64,000 bases of DNA, from the NCBI GenBank assembly GCA_003023195.1, contig PXRX01000034.1, positions 1-64,000 of the forward strand, read 5' to 3'. Below the pieces are notes generated by a model. That model was given only the letters and a program-made list of their open reading frames with translations, was not told where the DNA came from and did no database searches. Position 1 is the stretch's first letter, and each line of letters begins with the position of its first letter. This document shows positions 61,488-64,000 of this stretch, one piece after another. Source of the stretch: Halobacteriales archaeon QS_8_69_26 (GTDB lineage: Archaea > Halobacteriota > Halobacteria > Halobacteriales > SW-7-71-33). The position numbers and the translations under genes were made by a program.

Positions 61488-61594
61488 ACGCTCTGGCCCG
61501 GATCCGGCCCGCGGCGGTCTCGCCGGGAGCGGACCGTGTCCGGAACCACCGGTTCCACAACCCCTTTTCCCGGACCGCTCGTACGGCGGGTGCA

Positions 61595-62425
61595 ATGAGT
61601 GACGCACTCGCCGCCGACCAGCCACGGGTCGCCGGGATGCCGATGCTCGGACTCGGCACCTGGGAGAACGCCGACCACGAGCAGTGTACCGAGAGCGTCC
61701 GGACGGCGCTGGGGACGGGCTACCGCCACGTCGACACCGCCCAGGCCTACGGCAACGAACGGGCCGTCGGGCGGGGCATCGCCGCCGCGGACGTCGACCG
61801 GGAGGACGTCTTCCTCGCGACGAAGGTGTGGATAGACAGCCTCTCGCACGGCGACGTGGTCCACACCACCCGCGAGAGCCTGGACCGCCTCGGGGTGAAC
61901 TCGGTGGACCTGCTGTACGTCCACTGGCCGGCCCGGAGTTACGACCCCGAGGAGACGCTGGGCGCGTTCGCCGAACTGTACGACGACGGCCTGATCGACC
62001 GCGTCGGCGTCAGCAACTTCGAACCGGCGGACGTCGAACGGGCGGTCGAGGTCTCGGACGTCCCGATATTCGCCAACCAGGTCGAGTGCCACCCGATGCT
62101 CCCCAACGAGGCGGTGCGGGCGGCCTGCGAGGACCACGACGTCGAGGTCGTCGCCTACTCGCCCCTGGCCCGTGGGGCGGTCTTCGAGAACCCGACCCTG
62201 AACCGGATCGCCGAGAAACACGCCGTGAGCGAGGCCCGGGTCAGCCTCGCGTGGCTCCGCGAGAAGGGGGTCACCGCCATCCCGAAGGCCACCGGTGCCG
62301 ACCACGTCGAGGACAACTGGGCGTCGCTGGACCTGGACCTCGACTCCGAGGACGTCGAACGGATCGACGCCATCGGGACCACCGACCGGCGGGTGGATCC
62401 CGGGTTCGCGCCCTGGAACGGCTGA
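61595..62425 (+). CDS. Aldo/keto reductase (276 aa)
   Basis: A TIM-barrel oxidoreductase using NAD(P)H. It has the family motifs GYRHVDTAQAYGNE with catalytic Asp and Tyr, LATKVWIDSLSH with Lys, YVHWPARSYD with His, GVSNFEP and VAYSPLARG. The substrate is not determinable. Confidence 0.93.
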   Translation: MSDALAADQPRVAGMPMLGLGTWENADHEQCTESVRTALGTGYRHVDTAQAYGNERAVGRGIAAADVDREDVFLATKVWIDSLSHGDVVHTTRESLDRLGVNSVDLLYVHWPARSYDPEETLGAFAELYDDGLIDRVGVSNFEPADVERAVEVSDVPIFANQVECHPMLPNEAVRAACEDHDVEVVAYSPLARGAVFENPTLNRIAEKHAVSEARVSLAWLREKGVTAIPKATGADHVEDNWASLDLDLDSEDVERIDAIGTTDRRVDPGFAPWNG

Positions 62426-62763
62426 CGGTCGTGGGCGGTCAGATCTACCGGGGGCGAGGAGCGAACCTTTGCCGAAATCCTCGTCGGCTGATAGAGATAC
62501 GAGCGCATACCTCCGTCTTTCCGTGAGTGACGAGCGTTCCGACGACTGTCGGAATCGAGGAACGAACAGGCGGGGGGTGAGCGGACACATCGGCCACGAA
62601 CCACGGGCGATGGCTGCCGGATTTCCCACCGCAACCGTTTTGTCGTGGCCCCGTGTAACATGGAGTGCGACGGAATCGGTGAGATGCCGGCTCCGAACCA
62701 CAAGGGGCAGTGAACCAACGGTGGTTCGCACGGGCGTTGCCAGAACTTCGTTCTGGCTGCCAA
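62426..62763. other. Intergenic region between the reductase and the IS element
   Basis: About 340 bp with no credible gene and slightly lower GC. It may hold sequence from an older insertion, but no clear repeat ends were found. Confidence 0.4.
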
Positions 62764-63848
62764 CCAGAAATCGATGACGCTCTTCTGTAACGCTGCGGAA
62801 CTGGGCAGAACGGTACGTTAGTGCATCTCGCCGAGGGAGAAACGAACATGTCCACCGGACGCCCCGCCCTCGGCGAAATGCTCGCGGATCTTGTGGAGCT
62901 TGGAGCAATAGAGTTTCGCCCGGAGCCGCTCGACGCCCTCGTCGAGCGGCGACTCAAGGCCGTCTGGACGGCCCGCTCGTGTCCGAACTGTGGGGCCGAG
63001 AGCCTTCAGGCACTGTCGAACTCCTCGCGGATCTGGTGTGGTCGGTGCGACTGGAAAACGACCTACACGCGTGGAACGCCGTTTTACAATTCGGACCTCG
63101 CCCCCGGCGAGGTCCTCATCGCGTTCGTCCTCTACGCCGATAGCCTGCTCAGCATCAACCAGATCGCGTTGCTTCTGTCCCCGTGCTACAAGACGCTGTT
63201 CGAGCGGATCAAAGAGACCGAAACCGCCTTCCACCGGGGCTTTCCGACCGTCTGGGGGCACCTCCCCCAGACGGTCAAGGGACCGACCCAGATCGACGAA
63301 ACTCAGCAGCAGTGCTCGGGATACAAAGGGCAAGAACCACCCAGAAACGGCCTCGATCGTGCGGGATCGTCCTCGGAGGCCGGCCGAACACGCTGGAGTG
63401 GTGAGTGGGGAGACGAGTTGACGCTCGTCGCGGCCTGCCGCGACTCGCTTCGAGTGGTGGCCGCCGAGGAGGGCGTCGCCTACGACGAGGAACTCGGCCC
63501 GGTGCTCGAGGAGGTCGAAGACCTCTCCCAGTCGCTGGGAGAGGTCTGGACCGACGAGTTCCCTGCCTACAAAGCGATGGACCACGACCGCCGGATCGTC
63601 GTTCACGACGAGGAATACGTCACCGACGACGGCGTCCACACCAACCAGGTGGAGTGTCTCTGGTCGCTGATCCAGCCGTGGTTAGCGAAATTCCGCGGCC
63701 TCTCCAAGCAGGGCTTGGAGCAGGCCGCTCGCACCTACGGCTTCGTTCGGTCGTTAAACCTCACCGATGCTCCCCTCCGCAACCTCGTCAGCTGTATCGC
63801 CGTCAATGCATTCCGCTAACCTACAGAAGAGCGATCGATGATTTCTGG
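62764..63848 (+). mobile_element. IS1595-family insertion sequence (ISH4-type), about 1.08 kb
   Basis: Imperfect terminal inverted repeats are visible: CCAGAAATC ... CGCTCTTCTGTA at the left (62764-62789) and the matching inverted copy at the right (about 63822-63848). The single gene is a full IS1595-type transposase. I could not find a convincing target duplication next to these ends, so the exact ends may differ by a few bases. Confidence 0.8.
62848..63819 (+). CDS. IS1595-family transposase (323 aa)
   Basis: The N-terminal zinc ribbon (CPNCGAESLQALS ... WCGRCDWKTTYTRGTPFYNS) followed by a DDE core (PTQIDETQQQ, VWTDEFPAYKAM, HTNQVECLWSLIQPWL) fits the ISH4 group of IS1595. The frame is intact from an ATG at 62848 (a GTG at 62821 is possible). 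It probably remains active. Confidence 0.9.
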   Translation: MSTGRPALGEMLADLVELGAIEFRPEPLDALVERRLKAVWTARSCPNCGAESLQALSNSSRIWCGRCDWKTTYTRGTPFYNSDLAPGEVLIAFVLYADSLLSINQIALLLSPCYKTLFERIKETETAFHRGFPTVWGHLPQTVKGPTQIDETQQQCSGYKGQEPPRNGLDRAGSSSEAGRTRWSGEWGDELTLVAACRDSLRVVAAEEGVAYDEELGPVLEEVEDLSQSLGEVWTDEFPAYKAMDHDRRIVVHDEEYVTDDGVHTNQVECLWSLIQPWLAKFRGLSKQGLEQAARTYGFVRSLNLTDAPLRNLVSCIAVNAFR

Positions 63849-64000
63849 TGACGATGACACGGATTCCGATGGGGCCTGTTTGACCGGGCCACAGCCCTAT
63901 ACAGGGGAGGAAACGAGAGTTCCCCCGGTATGCTGCCGGTTCCCCGTGAGTGCGGGTTGGAACCGCGAACGCTACGTTCGGCGGAAATCCGATGGTCGGA
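63849..64000. other. Right edge beyond the IS element
   Basis: About 150 bp of sequence with no gene recognised; the feature it belongs to continues outside the window. Confidence 0.4.

Noticed and set aside
62426-62763. Sequence before the IS as a second insertion element
   Set aside because: No matching inverted ends, gene or duplication could be identified.
1-64000. GGATCC seemed frequent through the window
   Set aside because: By eye it is common in Gly-Ser and Asp-Pro codon contexts and in GC-rich linkers; without a count against a codon-shuffled background it is not a supported finding.

Overview
The window reads as chromosomal DNA of a halophilic archaeon (class Halobacteria). The base composition is very GC-rich. 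The predicted proteins are rich in Asp and Glu, there are many twin-arginine (Tat) signals, many genes start with GTG, and several have a TATA-like box only 25-30 nt before the start codon. The gene content agrees: HTH_10-type and HalOD1 proteins, a bacterioruberin carotenoid cluster, a SAMP-type ubiquitin-like modifier, aIF-5B, NOB1 and MfnA. I cannot name the genus. No tRNA, rRNA or CRISPR array was seen.

Layout. 1-7.3 kb is a worn accessory region. It holds a Tat-type serine protease with a broken 5' end, small DUF7521-like membrane proteins (one coupled to a winged-helix gene), a NarO-like regulator and an amidohydrolase that both end abruptly at the same point, copper nitrite reductase with a CGAA-N4-TTCG operator, a stub of another Tat protein, a SAMP and a frameshifted regulator. 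7.5-16.7 kb holds a secreted Cys-rich peptide, a DUF3179 protein, PEP carboxylase, an M24 peptidase homologue, a VOC protein and a thioesterase. 16.8-28.4 kb holds regulators, an ABC exporter with a large dyad over its start codon, AlkA, DUF555, a CARF-like regulator, NOB1 and aIF-5B. 28.5-29.6 kb is a relic of an integrated element (VapBC plus an integrase tail). 29.7-36.4 kb carries bacterioruberin synthesis (crtD-lyeJ-cruF, and crtB on the other strand) with hisH and a sirtuin between. 36.6-51.2 kb holds YhbY-MscS, a large exported protein with an HWHDWE motif, an Hvo_1808-like lipoprotein, a tRNA methylthiotransferase, an EthD/ThDP-enzyme pair and metG. 51.6-52.4 kb is an AT-rich transposable element carrying a single passenger gene. 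52.5-64 kb holds mfnA, gene relics, PEP synthase, a DUF4157-lipase fusion, PhzF, a regulator/membrane-protein pair, an aldo/keto reductase and an IS1595 (ISH4-type) insertion sequence.

Three signals stand out. (1) The 497-aa protein at 58181-59674 joins the DUF4157 domain typical of extracellular contractile injection system (eCIS) cargo to a GHSLGGG lipase domain, so it is a candidate archaeal injected phospholipase. (2) A 20-bp sequence, two TTACWGTAA palindromes one helical turn apart, occurs six times, always between genes, at intervals of roughly 9-14 kb. One copy is split by the AT-rich element, whose 9-bp target duplication restores a perfect copy when the element is removed. (3) Many intergenic regions hold short tandem repeats (17-47 bp), several lying against stop codons.

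PEP carboxylase and PEP synthase lie in one window and act around the PEP node. Several genes appear broken by a single base, some at homopolymers, so read-level checking of those positions matters before they are called pseudogenes.
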